This document shows positions 51,020 to 60,069 of a stretch of 64,000 nt of DNA, in pieces. A program made the position numbers and the translations under genes. Within the stretch, counting starts at the first letter, position 1; each line of letters begins with the position of its first letter. The stretch is from Mucilaginibacter myungsuensis (GTDB taxonomy: Bacteria > Bacteroidota > Bacteroidia > Sphingobacteriales > Sphingobacteriaceae), in the NCBI RefSeq assembly GCF_015222005.1, contig NZ_JADFFL010000001.1, positions 434,001 through 498,000 on the forward strand. The letters run 5' to 3'. The notes under the pieces are model-generated. The model was given only the letters and a program-made list of their open reading frames with translations. It did not search any database and had not been told where the DNA came from.

Positions 51020-53440
51020 TTATTCCGATTTCAAACTTTTCACCGGATTGATCAACGCCGCCCTGATGGATTGGAAACTGATCGTAATGAATGCTATCGC
51101 AACGGCCATAACACCGGCGATCAGGAATACCCACCATTGGATATCGATACGATAGGCGTAACTCTCTAACCATTTATGCATCAGCCACCAGCCGATAGGG
51201 AATGATATTAAAGCCGCTAAACCTACCAGCTTCACAAAATCGGCCGATAGCAACAGCACAATATTCGTTACGCTTGATCCTAATACCTTGCGGATACCGA
51301 TCTCTTTTGTGCGCTGCACCATGATCATAACGGATATGGCTACCAAGCCGATGCACGATATCAATATGGCGATTATCGCACTGGTGATAAAGATGGTCGC
51401 CAGGCGTTTTTCTTTACGGTATTGTTTCTCGGTGTTCTCGCTTAACCAACTACCCTTAAAATCGACTGTAGGGAAAGTAGCTTTCCATTTTTGGGTGATG
51501 TCATCCATTGACTGGATCAAACTGCCGGGTTTCACTTTGATCAGGATATAATTGATAGGATAGTTCTTGTCCAACACTAAAGTCAACGGTTCTATCTGCG
51601 TGCGTAACGATCGGAAGTTATAACTTTTAAACACCCCAATAACGCGGGAATGGATCTCATTCATGGGCAGCGATAGGTCAACCGCCTTTCCTGACGCGTT
51701 GATCTGACGGGCCATCTGCTCATTTATCACAACAGCATTGCTGTCGGTGGCAAATTCCCGCGAAAAGTCACGACCGTCGGTCAATTTAATATCCAGTGTT
51801 TTCAGGTAATCAAAATCAACCTTCTGTATGGTCGTGCGTACTTCGTGGCCCTTGTAAGTAAAACCCGTTACCGATGTACGCATAGAGCCATCGTTACCCA
51901 TTCCAAGGTTATCGTAACAACCACTTAAGGCAATTACGTTAGGATCACCATTCAGCTGATGCCTAAACAATTGCAAAGCCTGGTTACCGTCTTGACCGCG
52001 AGCGATAGGTATACTCATCACCTCGGTCTTATTATAACCCAAAGGTTGCTTTTGCATGTAGTCGGTCTGTTGCCAGGTGATCAGTGTACAAACTATCAGC
52101 AGGGTAGATATCGAGAATTGCACTACCAGCAAAATATTCCGCACTTTGCCCGGCTTCACACTGTTCACTGTTCCTTTTAATACCTGCACCGTTTTAAACC
52201 TTTGCATCAGTAAGGCGGGGTAAAAACCTGCCACCAATGTGATCAGGATAAAGATGCCCAACATACCCGCCAACGGGCCGGGTTGCAACAGCATGCTTAG
52301 CGTAATGTTGGTTTTTAAACTGGCTTTAAAGCTTTCCAGCGTAAGTGTAGCTAAAACCAACCCCAATACCAGCGCAGCAAAACAAACCAATACGGTCTCT
52401 ACCCAAAATTGGCTTACTAACTGCCATTTGCTTGCACCAAGCGTTTTGCGTACCCCTACTTCGCGGGCGCGGGTGAACGAACGGGCAACCGATAAATTAA
52501 TAAAGTTGATACATGCGATCAGCAGGATAAATATACCTATCACCATCAGCGATATCACCGCCGACTTACTGGTCGATTGGCCTTCCAATCCGCCTAACTC
52601 GGTATTAAAATGCGTATCGCCAAACGGCAACAGATTCAGGCTCATGATATTGCCATCGACATCAGGGCGGGCGCCATCGCGTTTAACTTCTTTTATCTGC
52701 TCGGCGTAGTGTTTCTTTACAAATGCTTGCAAGCGTTTTTCAAAGTTGGCCCTGTCAACATTCGGGTTCAGTTTCATGTAAACCAAGTGGTTCTGGTTAT
52801 TCCATTGGCTTAGCATGCCTTGGTAACCCGGCATGTTCTCCATGCGCAGCAACATATCAAATTGGATACTTGAATTTTGCGGAAAGTCTTTGGTCACGCC
52901 GGTAACCACAAATGTTTGCGGGGTGCCGGTCAGGTTCAATTCGATGGTCTTGCCAACAACATCTATCGAATTGAATATCGCCTTGGCCGAATACTCAGTG
53001 ATCACCACATCGTTTAGGTTCTTTAACGGCGAAGCCTCATTGCCTTTGATGATCTGAAATGTAAATATTTTCAGGAAGTCGGGATCCACAAAATGGATAC
53101 TCTGACCGATTTGCTTATCACCTACCCTCACTACCGAACCACCGTTACCCATACGGCTGATGTACTGGATGTCCTGATAGTCGGTCTTTAGTGCCGGACC
53201 AAGCGGCACAGGCATAGCGGTCCCTTTTTCGGCTTTCTCAGCACGGTTGACCGTGAAATATGTTTGATAAATGTCCGGCAAGTTCTTATGGAACCCGTCG
53301 AAAGAGAATTCAAAATAGATAGTCAAAAACAACAGCGTGCAGCAAGCAATGGCTACCGACAGGCCCACCAAATTCATCCCGTTAAATACGCGTCCTTTCC
53401 ATAGGTTACGCATAGCTGTTTTTATGTAGTTCTTTATCAT
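51020..53440 (-). CDS. FtsX/MacB-type ABC permease, array member 3
   Basis: 806 residues, two-unit architecture, the most divergent member. The N-terminus reads MIKNYIKTAMRNLWKGRVFNGMNLVGLSVAIACC, the coupling motifs are REVGVRKTLGASKWQ (TLG instead of VLG) and KEIGIRKVLGSSVTNI (GSS instead of GAS), and the end is NPVKSLKSE. The membrane segment before the second motif (ILISCIGLVAISVMIMVQR) lacks the LGLFGL pattern of the others. It may therefore have a distinct partner or mechanism. It lies between a CCTCCCC-type repeat and an AGTC-module repeat. Confidence 0.91.
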   Translation of the reverse strand: MIKNYIKTAMRNLWKGRVFNGMNLVGLSVAIACCTLLFLTIYFEFSFDGFHKNLPDIYQTYFTVNRAEKAEKGTAMPVPLGPALKTDYQDIQYISRMGNGGSVVRVGDKQIGQSIHFVDPDFLKIFTFQIIKGNEASPLKNLNDVVITEYSAKAIFNSIDVVGKTIELNLTGTPQTFVVTGVTKDFPQNSSIQFDMLLRMENMPGYQGMLSQWNNQNHLVYMKLNPNVDRANFEKRLQAFVKKHYAEQIKEVKRDGARPDVDGNIMSLNLLPFGDTHFNTELGGLEGQSTSKSAVISLMVIGIFILLIACINFINLSVARSFTRAREVGVRKTLGASKWQLVSQFWVETVLVCFAALVLGLVLATLTLESFKASLKTNITLSMLLQPGPLAGMLGIFILITLVAGFYPALLMQRFKTVQVLKGTVNSVKPGKVRNILLVVQFSISTLLIVCTLITWQQTDYMQKQPLGYNKTEVMSIPIARGQDGNQALQLFRHQLNGDPNVIALSGCYDNLGMGNDGSMRTSVTGFTYKGHEVRTTIQKVDFDYLKTLDIKLTDGRDFSREFATDSNAVVINEQMARQINASGKAVDLSLPMNEIHSRVIGVFKSYNFRSLRTQIEPLTLVLDKNYPINYILIKVKPGSLIQSMDDITQKWKATFPTVDFKGSWLSENTEKQYRKEKRLATIFITSAIIAILISCIGLVAISVMIMVQRTKEIGIRKVLGSSVTNIVLLLSADFVKLVGLAALISFPIGWWLMHKWLESYAYRIDIQWWVFLIAGVMAVAIAFITISFQSIRAALINPVKSLKSE

Positions 53441-53452
53441 TTTGTAGTTTTT

Positions 53453-53558
53453 AGTCCGGAAGTCGGAAAGACCGAAAGTCCGGAAGCTGTTGTCTTATCT
53501 GTTTTACTTCCGGACTTTCCGTCCTGATAGCTATCGGGATGTCGGATTTCCGAACTTC
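53453..53558. repeat. Inverted module repeat between permeases 2 and 3
   Basis: Left arm 53453-53486 and right arm 53506-53558 are inverted and made of AGTCCGGA, AGTCGGAA and AGACCGAA modules. GATAGCTATCGGGAT (53525-53539) is inserted into the right arm and matches a piece at 46012-46026. Strong hairpin potential after the stop codon of member 2. Confidence 0.8.
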
Positions 53559-53561
53559 TTT

Positions 53562-55949
53562 TTATTCACTCCTCAAACTCTTCACCGGGTTCACCACCGC
53601 CGAACGCACTGCCTCAATGCCAACGGTGATCAGCGCAATAATTAACGCTGCCGATGCTCCTACCGCGAATACCCACCAGGTGATATCGATGCGATAAGCA
53701 AAATCCTGCAACCATTTATCCATGGCCCACCAAGCTACCGGGAATGCCAGCACACTGGCAATGACCACCATCTTTACAAAATCGGTTGATAGTAAGGTGA
53801 CGATATTGCTTACGCTTGCGCCCAATACTTTACGGATGCCGATCTCTTTTATCCTTTGTTGTGCCGCGAATGCCGCTAAGCCTAACAAGCCTAATGATGA
53901 AACCAAAATGGCGATGCCCGCAAACAGGGTGATCAGGGTAGATATCCGCTGGTCATCGCGATACAGGGCGTTATATTTATCATCGGTAAAACTGAAAACG
54001 AACGGTTCGTCACGCACATATTTCTCCCAAACAAGTTTTGCGGCTTCGAGCGCTTGCGGCGTGTTGCCGGCCCGGGTTTGGATGTAGAAGCTACCCTGGT
54101 TGCCTTTGTGACTGTCGATCATTACAGGTCCGATCTTATCGTGCAGGCTCAGGTAGTGAAAATCTTTTACCACACCTACCACTGTTCCGGTATCATCGCG
54201 GTTAACAAAACGCTGACCGATATATGGTTTGCGCAAGCCGAAGACCTGCGCGGCTGTTTCGTTAAGGATCACATTGTGTTGATCTGACTTGTTGAACCAA
54301 CGGCCCTCTTTCATTTTCAACTTCATCATCGCGCTGAAATTCTCGTCGGCAGATAGTACTACCATCGGCGGCTCAAATTTAGGATCGCGGCCATCCCAGT
54401 CAAAACCTCCCGAGTTACCGCCGCGCATTTCTACAATGTTCTGGCTGGCTTGGGTCACATTAGCAATGCTGCTTTGCTGGTTCAACTCGTTACGCATGGC
54501 CGATAGCATGGTGGCGGTCTTTGCCCTATCAAAACCCATCACCTTCCAGGGCAGGGTAAATACAAATATGTGCGACTTGGTATATCCCAGATCGGTATTA
54601 CTTAAAAAACGCATTTGCATGTAGATGACCAATGTAGATATGATGAGCACTACCGAAATAGAGAACTGGATAACCACCAAAGTTTTGCGGATACCCGCAT
54701 CTTTGATATTCAGCAAACTCTTACCTCTGAACACATTCATCGGTTTGAACGACGACAGCATGAACGCCGGATACAGCCCGTTCAACGCCGTACATAAAAA
54801 CAGTGCCGATGCCAAAATTATCCAAGCTATAGCACCCGCCAGCGGTTGGGTAAAATGCTTATCGGTGATCGAGTTGAAGGCAGGCATACTTAATTCTATC
54901 ACAGCTACAGCGGCCACCAGGGCCAACGCCGTAACAATGAACGACTCGGCCATGAACTGGCCAAACAAATGTCCCTTACCCGCACCTACGATCTTGCGTA
55001 CGCTTACTTCTTTAGATCGGATGCTTGCCCTCGCCGTGGTCAGGTTCACATAATTGATACAGGCGGTGACCATTAATAAAATGGCGAGGATAGCGAACAC
55101 CTTCACCATCTTAGCGTTACCATGTTGCAACGATGAATTCTGTTGATCGCTCTCGAAATGGATATCCTTTAACCCTATCAAACTGTAGTTAGTACCAGTC
55201 GACTCTTGATTAGCTTTTTGAATACCGGTCAATTGCTTGCCCAGCTTTTTAAGATCGGTGCCCGGTTTCAGCTTCAGATAAGTTTGATAGGTATAGTTAC
55301 CCCAGGACAGGTCGTTCTTTTTTTGCTTGGGGTCGGCTAACCTGGCCGCATTGGTCACCAGGATATTGAACTGGAAACTGGAGTTTGCGGGGTTATCTTT
55401 GATGATAGCTTCAACTTTGTAATTATTGCTATCTACCTTGAGTGTTTTTCCAAGCGCGTCTGCCTTACCGAAATACTTTTTGGCTGTCGATTCGGTCAAG
55501 ATCATGCCGTAAGTATTCTTATTGAACGACGCAACGCTACCTTCTACAACATCATAGCTGAACATCTTGAACCACTGCTCATCCACATAAGCGCAATTCT
55601 CCTGCTTCAGTTTCTTACCGTCCATATCTATCAGCAAACCATCATAAGCGGTAGTCACCCGGGTTACCTGCTCTATCTCCGGGATCTGCTTTTTGGCAGT
55701 CTCTGACAAATTGAACGGCGAGGTTTCCCAAACCCAAGTCTCTTGCGGCGATAGTTTAAGCACGGCAGTAATACGGTGTATCCTGTCTGCATCCTTGTGG
55801 TAGCGGTCAAAACTATATTCGTTCTGCACCCACATGGCGATCAGTACCGATGCAGCAATACCAATGGTCAATCCCAGCAAATTAATGATGGTGGTCTTTG
55901 GATGTTTCCACAAACTCCGCCACGCGGTTTTAAAGTAGTTCTTTAACAT
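53562..55949 (-). CDS. FtsX/MacB-type ABC permease, array member 2
   Basis: 795 residues from the ATG at 55949 (MLKNYFKTAW); a TTG one codon earlier is less likely. Two-unit architecture; the N-terminus KHPKTTIINLLGLTIGIAASVLIAMWVQNEYSFDRYHKD is close to many Bacteroidota permeases. Coupling motifs are KEVSVRKIVGAGKGH (IVG variant) and KEIGIRKVLGASVSNI; the end reads NPVKSLRSE. The second periplasmic domain contains NVTQASQNIVEMRGGNSGGFDWDGRD, a polar Gly-rich loop absent from the others. Repeats lie on both sides. Predicted to be powered by the shared ATPase. Confidence 0.92.
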   Translation of the reverse strand: MLKNYFKTAWRSLWKHPKTTIINLLGLTIGIAASVLIAMWVQNEYSFDRYHKDADRIHRITAVLKLSPQETWVWETSPFNLSETAKKQIPEIEQVTRVTTAYDGLLIDMDGKKLKQENCAYVDEQWFKMFSYDVVEGSVASFNKNTYGMILTESTAKKYFGKADALGKTLKVDSNNYKVEAIIKDNPANSSFQFNILVTNAARLADPKQKKNDLSWGNYTYQTYLKLKPGTDLKKLGKQLTGIQKANQESTGTNYSLIGLKDIHFESDQQNSSLQHGNAKMVKVFAILAILLMVTACINYVNLTTARASIRSKEVSVRKIVGAGKGHLFGQFMAESFIVTALALVAAVAVIELSMPAFNSITDKHFTQPLAGAIAWIILASALFLCTALNGLYPAFMLSSFKPMNVFRGKSLLNIKDAGIRKTLVVIQFSISVVLIISTLVIYMQMRFLSNTDLGYTKSHIFVFTLPWKVMGFDRAKTATMLSAMRNELNQQSSIANVTQASQNIVEMRGGNSGGFDWDGRDPKFEPPMVVLSADENFSAMMKLKMKEGRWFNKSDQHNVILNETAAQVFGLRKPYIGQRFVNRDDTGTVVGVVKDFHYLSLHDKIGPVMIDSHKGNQGSFYIQTRAGNTPQALEAAKLVWEKYVRDEPFVFSFTDDKYNALYRDDQRISTLITLFAGIAILVSSLGLLGLAAFAAQQRIKEIGIRKVLGASVSNIVTLLSTDFVKMVVIASVLAFPVAWWAMDKWLQDFAYRIDITWWVFAVGASAALIIALITVGIEAVRSAVVNPVKSLRSE

Positions 55950-55963
55950 CAATTTTTAATTTT

Positions 55964-56044
55964 AGTCCGGAAGTCGGAAAAACCGTACGTCCGGAAGATT
56001 TGTGCCATTTATTTTATACTTCCGGACTTTCCGACTTCCGGACT
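55964..56044. repeat. Inverted module repeat between permeases 1 and 2
   Basis: The best-preserved copy: a 17-bp perfect basal stem, AGTCCGGAAGTCGGAAA (55964-55980) with 56028-56044, plus a second pairing GTCCGGAAG (55989-55997) with 56019-56027, and an A/T-rich loop. It starts four bases after the stop of member 1 and looks like a transcription attenuator or mRNA-end stabiliser. Confidence 0.83.
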
Positions 56045-56048
56045 GTTC

Positions 56049-58418
56049 TTACTCACTCCTCAAACTCTTCACCGGGTTAGCCAATGCCGCCCTGATGGCC
56101 TGGAAGCTTACTGTGATCAGGGCGATCAAAGCCGTGATCGCTCCCGCTAAGGCAAGTATCCACCAGCTTAGGCTGATCCTATATTCGTATCCGTCCAGCC
56201 ATTTTCCTAAAACGTAGATGGCCAACGGAACGGCCAGCACAATGGCTATTGCTACCAGTTTGATAAAATCTTTAGATAACAATGTCACTACATTGCCCAC
56301 GCTGGCTCCCAACACTTTACGCACGCCTATCTCTTTAGTGCGTTGCTCGGCAGCGTAAGCCGCCAAGCCGAACAAGCCCAGGCAGGATATCACGATCGCC
56401 AGCCCACCGAAAAGGTTAGCTAAAGTCCCTAACAGTTGTTCAGCCTGGAATTTTTTGTCGAAATCGGCATCCACAAATTGTATTACCGGCGGATATGATG
56501 GGTTGATGGCTTTAAGTTCTTTCTCTATTGCCTCAAAATTTTGCTGTATGCTATTTTGGTTGTTCAACCTCAAGACTATCTCGCTGGCGGTGTACCCACT
56601 GCATGATGTGTACATTGGCCGAATTTTATCATATGGTGATCCCCAAACAAAATCCTTGTAAACACCAATGATAGTAGCATCGGCACCGCCCATCTTTATG
56701 ACGGCACCTACCGGATCTTTCAGGTTCATCACTTTCACCGCAGCTTCATTTACCATCAGGTTAAAACCAGCGGTATCGGCAGGATAAGACTTAGAGAACT
56801 CGCGGCCTGCGATCAGCTTCATACCTGTAGTTTTGGTAAGGTCGAAACCACCATGAAATACGTCGAACAATATGCGCTCGTCCTCGCGTTTGCCCGGCCA
56901 GCTGATATTCCAGGTGTTGTTACCGCTGCTGGTCATGCTTTGTAATAGCGTGGTACCATGGGTGATAGCGCCTTTTGCTTTTAATTGCGCAAACAGTAAC
57001 TCGGCTTTGTCTTTTAGTACACCTTCAGCCCTGATCTGTACAAGGTCTGCTTTATCATAGCCGATACTTTTATTTTGCACATACTTGATCTGACGATAGA
57101 TGCAGATGGTAGCAGTTATCAAAAAAACCGCAGATACAAACTGCATCACTACCAACACCTTACGTACCGGCAAACCACTATTACCTGCTTTAAAGGTGCC
57201 TTTCAACACTTTTATCGGGTTGAATGATGACAGGTAGAATGCCGGGTAACTGCCCGCTGCCAAACCGGTCACAAGTGCTAACGTGATCAGCCCTATCCAA
57301 AACAGCGGGTCGGCATACGGAAATGATAACTTGATATTTAACAAGTTATTGAACCATGGAATGGTAGCCGATAGCAGGAACAAAGCAATGACCATAGAAA
57401 AGAGGCATAACATCACCGATTCTACTACAAATTGCCAGATAAGCATTTGCCTGCCCGAGCCGATGGCTTTACGGATGCCTACCTCTTTGGCGCGTTCCTC
57501 TGAACGGGCGGTAGATAAGTTCATAAAGTTAAAGCAGGCAATAAGCAGGATGACTAACGCCAACACCGCAAACATTTTCACCTGGTCTATCAATCCGCCA
57601 ACGACTTTGCCATTTTTAAAATCGGAGTATAAGTGCAGTTTACCGTAGGGATAAAGCATGGCTACTGCTTTGTCGCCTTCATTGTTCTGAGCGATAAGTT
57701 TACGAACGACACCATCTGCCTGAGCGAAACCGGCTGCATCTTTTAATTTCACAAAAGTGCGGGCAAAATTACTGCCCCAACCCGAATTTTTTACCCAATC
57801 CTGCTCATTCTCAAATACTGCCCAAGGCAACAGATAATCGAACTTGTATGATGTATTGGGTTTTAAATTTTCGATAATGCCGGTAACGATCAGCTCGGTC
57901 TTGTCATTACGTTTGATGACTTTGGCTATCGGGTCGGCGTCACCAAAAAGTATCTTGGCCATGTCCTCCGTCAACACGATAGAATTGGGTTGGATCAGCG
58001 CTTTGCCGGCATCGCCTTTAACAAATCTGTAGTTAAAAATTTCAAAATAACTATTGTCTACAAAAGCACCATTCTTTTTAAACGCTTTGTCGTTATAAGT
58101 TATAAGCCCTTCGGCCGTGTAGCTACAAAAGCGCGCTACCGCCTCTACCCCCGGGGCCTGTGTTTTGATCGCCTGGGCCATAGGCCGAGGTGTGGAAGTA
58201 AAGGTATGTATCACGCCATCGCCGGGTTGATTATTCTGGATGATGTATATCCTGTCCAGATCGGCAAATTGCTTATCGTAATTGAGATGATAGCCGATAT
58301 AAAGCAACAGCAGTAGGCAACTTGCCATCCCAAGCGACAATCCACCCGCGTTAAGCAGCGAAAACCCTTTGTGGCGTTTGATGTTCCTCCAGGCTATTTT
58401 AAAGTAGTTTTTGATCAT
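56049..58418 (-). CDS. FtsX/MacB-type ABC permease, array member 1 (promoter-proximal)
   Basis: 789 residues from the ATG at 58418 (MIKNYFKIAW); the 26 upstream in-frame codons lie in the regulatory spacer. Two-unit architecture with eight predicted helices. Coupling motifs are KEVGIRKAIGSGRQM (AIG variant) and KEIGVRKVLGASVGNV; the end reads NPVKSLRSE. As first gene of the leftward array it carries the conserved upstream block (58490-58592) also found before the ATPase gene. The periplasmic domains are about 230 and 220 residues, like the other members; no peptidase or lipid-binding motif is recognisable in them. Confidence 0.92.
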   Translation of the reverse strand: MIKNYFKIAWRNIKRHKGFSLLNAGGLSLGMASCLLLLLYIGYHLNYDKQFADLDRIYIIQNNQPGDGVIHTFTSTPRPMAQAIKTQAPGVEAVARFCSYTAEGLITYNDKAFKKNGAFVDNSYFEIFNYRFVKGDAGKALIQPNSIVLTEDMAKILFGDADPIAKVIKRNDKTELIVTGIIENLKPNTSYKFDYLLPWAVFENEQDWVKNSGWGSNFARTFVKLKDAAGFAQADGVVRKLIAQNNEGDKAVAMLYPYGKLHLYSDFKNGKVVGGLIDQVKMFAVLALVILLIACFNFMNLSTARSEERAKEVGIRKAIGSGRQMLIWQFVVESVMLCLFSMVIALFLLSATIPWFNNLLNIKLSFPYADPLFWIGLITLALVTGLAAGSYPAFYLSSFNPIKVLKGTFKAGNSGLPVRKVLVVMQFVSAVFLITATICIYRQIKYVQNKSIGYDKADLVQIRAEGVLKDKAELLFAQLKAKGAITHGTTLLQSMTSSGNNTWNISWPGKREDERILFDVFHGGFDLTKTTGMKLIAGREFSKSYPADTAGFNLMVNEAAVKVMNLKDPVGAVIKMGGADATIIGVYKDFVWGSPYDKIRPMYTSCSGYTASEIVLRLNNQNSIQQNFEAIEKELKAINPSYPPVIQFVDADFDKKFQAEQLLGTLANLFGGLAIVISCLGLFGLAAYAAEQRTKEIGVRKVLGASVGNVVTLLSKDFIKLVAIAIVLAVPLAIYVLGKWLDGYEYRISLSWWILALAGAITALIALITVSFQAIRAALANPVKSLRSE

Positions 58419-58489
58419 ATGTGATATGTTATTCCCGGACAGTGTCCGCTCGTTAGACTTAAGATGTACACGCGCATACTGAAAAACGT

Positions 58490-58592
58490 GTACCAAGTAA
58501 TTATATAATTGATTTACAGATAGTTAAACAAAGTACTAATCCATTAGGATGTACGCATCTGTTACAGTAATTGTTCGGTTATGATACAGTTT
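58490..58592 (-). promoter_or_regulatory. Conserved upstream block, copy B (permease array)
   Basis: Read on the minus strand: CTGTATCATAACCGAAC (58589-58573), 16 bp, GCGTAC (58556-58551), TTTAACT (58528-58522), TTGGTAC (58496-58490), then 71 bp to the ATG of permease 1. Distances from TTGGTAC to TTTAACT and to GCGTAC are identical in copies A and B (32 and 61 bp between element starts), and the 17-mer is shifted by one base. After TTGGTAC plus 5 bp comes TTTCA, one base off a sigma-54 -12 TTGCA. A dyad CTGTTACAG (58559-58567) also lies here. Confidence 0.6.
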
Positions 58593-58722
58593 GTTTTACC
58601 GAGGTTAGCTATCCATAATACGTGGAGAACGGAACGCTAAGCATTTTCCGGCGAGCTCTTTGTGACCTCTGAGGAAAATTATGTACTCCGTGGTTAAATG
58701 ATCAGCTCCGCCACCAATGCTA

Positions 58723-58754
58723 TTGCATTTAACCAACTCAACCACTTATATTTA
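58723..58754 (+). promoter_or_regulatory. Weak promoter candidate for the DUF1761 gene
   Basis: TTG (58723-58725), 21-bp spacer, TATATTTA (58747-58754), one base off TAnnTTTG, 28 bp before the ATG. Confidence 0.35.
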
Positions 58755-58782
58755 CGTCACACTCGCTAAAACAATTTAAACT

Positions 58783-59187
58783 ATGAACCCTGAACTGATC
58801 AATTGGCCTGCCGTTGTGGTGGCCGCGCTGTCGGCCTTTATGCTTGGCGGTGTATGGTACGCACGCGGCGTATTTGGCAATGCCTGGATGGCCGCCAACA
58901 ACCTTACCGACGAAGAGATCGCCAAAGGCAACAAAGGCAAGATCTTTGGTTTAACCGGCGTATTCTCGCTGCTGATGTCGGCCAACCTGGCCATCTTTTT
59001 AGCCACGCCCGCAACTACCGTTGCTTGGGGCGCACAAGCCGGTTTCCTTGCCGGGATATGGACATTTAGCGCCATAGCGATCCACAGTTTGTTTGAACTG
59101 AAGAGCTGGAAACTGATCTTTATTAATGGAGGATACAGCGTGGTATCGCTGATCATTATGGGCACCATATTGGGTGCGTGGCGGTAA
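58783..59187 (+). CDS. DUF1761 membrane protein
   Basis: 134 residues with four predicted helices (about 6-28, 54-74, 78-100, 110-132). The N-terminal pattern INWPAVVVAALSAFMLGGVWYARGVFGNAWMA and the loop NNLTDEEIAKGNKGKIF are typical of DUF1761, a family of small inner-membrane proteins without known function. ATG start, monocistronic; divergent from the permease array and convergent with the GIN-domain gene, with a hairpin between. Confidence 0.88.
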   Translation: MNPELINWPAVVVAALSAFMLGGVWYARGVFGNAWMAANNLTDEEIAKGNKGKIFGLTGVFSLLMSANLAIFLATPATTVAWGAQAGFLAGIWTFSAIAIHSLFELKSWKLIFINGGYSVVSLIIMGTILGAWR

Positions 59188-59201
59188 TACAAATATACAA
59201 A

Positions 59202-59229
59202 AACATCCGCTATTTTCATAGCGGACGTT
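59202..59229. terminator. Bidirectional terminator hairpin
   Basis: TCCGCTAT (59206-59213) pairs with ATAGCGGA (59218-59225), extended by AAC/GTT past one mismatch, with a 4-nt loop and A/T flanks. Lies between the convergent DUF1761 and GIN-domain genes. Confidence 0.78.
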
Positions 59230-59254
59230 CAATTTCTTATCGGTCTCGGGTAAA

Positions 59255-59971
59255 TTAATTCACCTGCTTGATAGATGCCGCGCCTGTCTTTTTACTGTTA
59301 ACGGTCGGCTGGCCTTTGTATTCTATCTCGCCTGCTCCGGTGGTGTGTACGTTCAACTCGTTCAATACATTGATCTTGCATTTGCTGGCACCGGTGGTCT
59401 CCAGATCGTAAGTGCCTACAACCAGGTCGAAGGCATCCAATTTACCTGCGCCGGTCAGTTCAACCATGTGGCGACTGGCCTGACCTATCAAAGTCAATTC
59501 GGTAGCACCCGAACCTTTAGTGGTCAATTGGGCAGCGCTGATATCGAGGTTGCCTTTGGTAGCGCCCGAGAAATTCAGGCTAAGATCTTTAACATTTAAC
59601 TTACCCAGGGATGTCACCTCGATAGCGCCCGAGCTTTTTAATTCTTCAAGATCCTTCACCCCTATCACCACCTCTATCTGCTTGCGGCTGCAGATCTTGC
59701 GTGTAGTTTTTATGCGCAGTTCGTCGCCACTTACATCGGTCTTAATAAATTCCATCAAATTATCGTCTGCTGTTACGCTTACGCTAAAACTGCTGTCTTG
59801 TTTCAGGGTCACTTTATAATCGCCCGATACATTAATGTTGGTAAAAGCGGCAACTGTGCGATTGTCGGTAGCCATGTCTCCCGTGCCACGTTTGCAACGC
59901 ATCCGGCAAGATTGAACGGTAGCAACAGATAGTAATGCCAGTAAAGCTATAGTAGTTTTAAGTGTCCTCAT
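59255..59971 (-). CDS. GIN-domain (DUF2807) putative lipoprotein
   Basis: 238 residues. The N-terminal signal ends in VATVQSC (Cys22), a plausible lipobox. The rest is a head-GIN/DUF2807 domain, a right-handed beta-helix-like fold with repeated Gly-Ala-Gly turns (FSGATKGNLDIS, TKGSGATELTL, LTGAGKLDAF, TTGASKCKINV, TTGAGEIEYKG). FTNINVSGDYKVTLKQD at its start is diagnostic. These proteins are abundant in Bacteroidota, probably periplasmic or surface-exposed, and have been suggested to act as adhesins; no activity is established. No co-transcribed neighbour is apparent. Confidence 0.87.
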   Translation of the reverse strand: MRTLKTTIALLALLSVATVQSCRMRCKRGTGDMATDNRTVAAFTNINVSGDYKVTLKQDSSFSVSVTADDNLMEFIKTDVSGDELRIKTTRKICSRKQIEVVIGVKDLEELKSSGAIEVTSLGKLNVKDLSLNFSGATKGNLDISAAQLTTKGSGATELTLIGQASRHMVELTGAGKLDAFDLVVGTYDLETTGASKCKINVLNELNVHTTGAGEIEYKGQPTVNSKKTGAASIKQVN

Positions 59972-60069
59972 AGTATGTGTGAATGTGTTTGCGTTTTTGA
60001 CGCCGCTTATGGCTGTGATGTTACATCAAAAATAATAAAATAACCGGCAAGGCCATATTAAAATAAGAA

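Larger units (their letters stand above)
58419..58782. other. 364-bp divergent spacer upstream of the permease array
   Basis: Holds the leader of permease 1 with a small hairpin CGGAC-AGT-GTCCG (58437-58449), the conserved upstream block (58490-58592), a stretch at 58650-58697 that looks like degenerate intergenic repeat DNA, and a weak promoter for the DUF1761 gene. No coding sequence seen. Confidence 0.6.

Noticed and set aside
48432..56044. Module repeats as a CRISPR array
   Set aside because: Modules are 7-8 nt with no unique spacers of constant length, arms are inverted, and no cas genes are present.
58650..58697. Possible small RNA or gene remnant upstream of the DUF1761 gene
   Set aside because: The stretch looks like degenerate intergenic repeat DNA; no promoter-terminator pair or stable fold could be drawn by eye.
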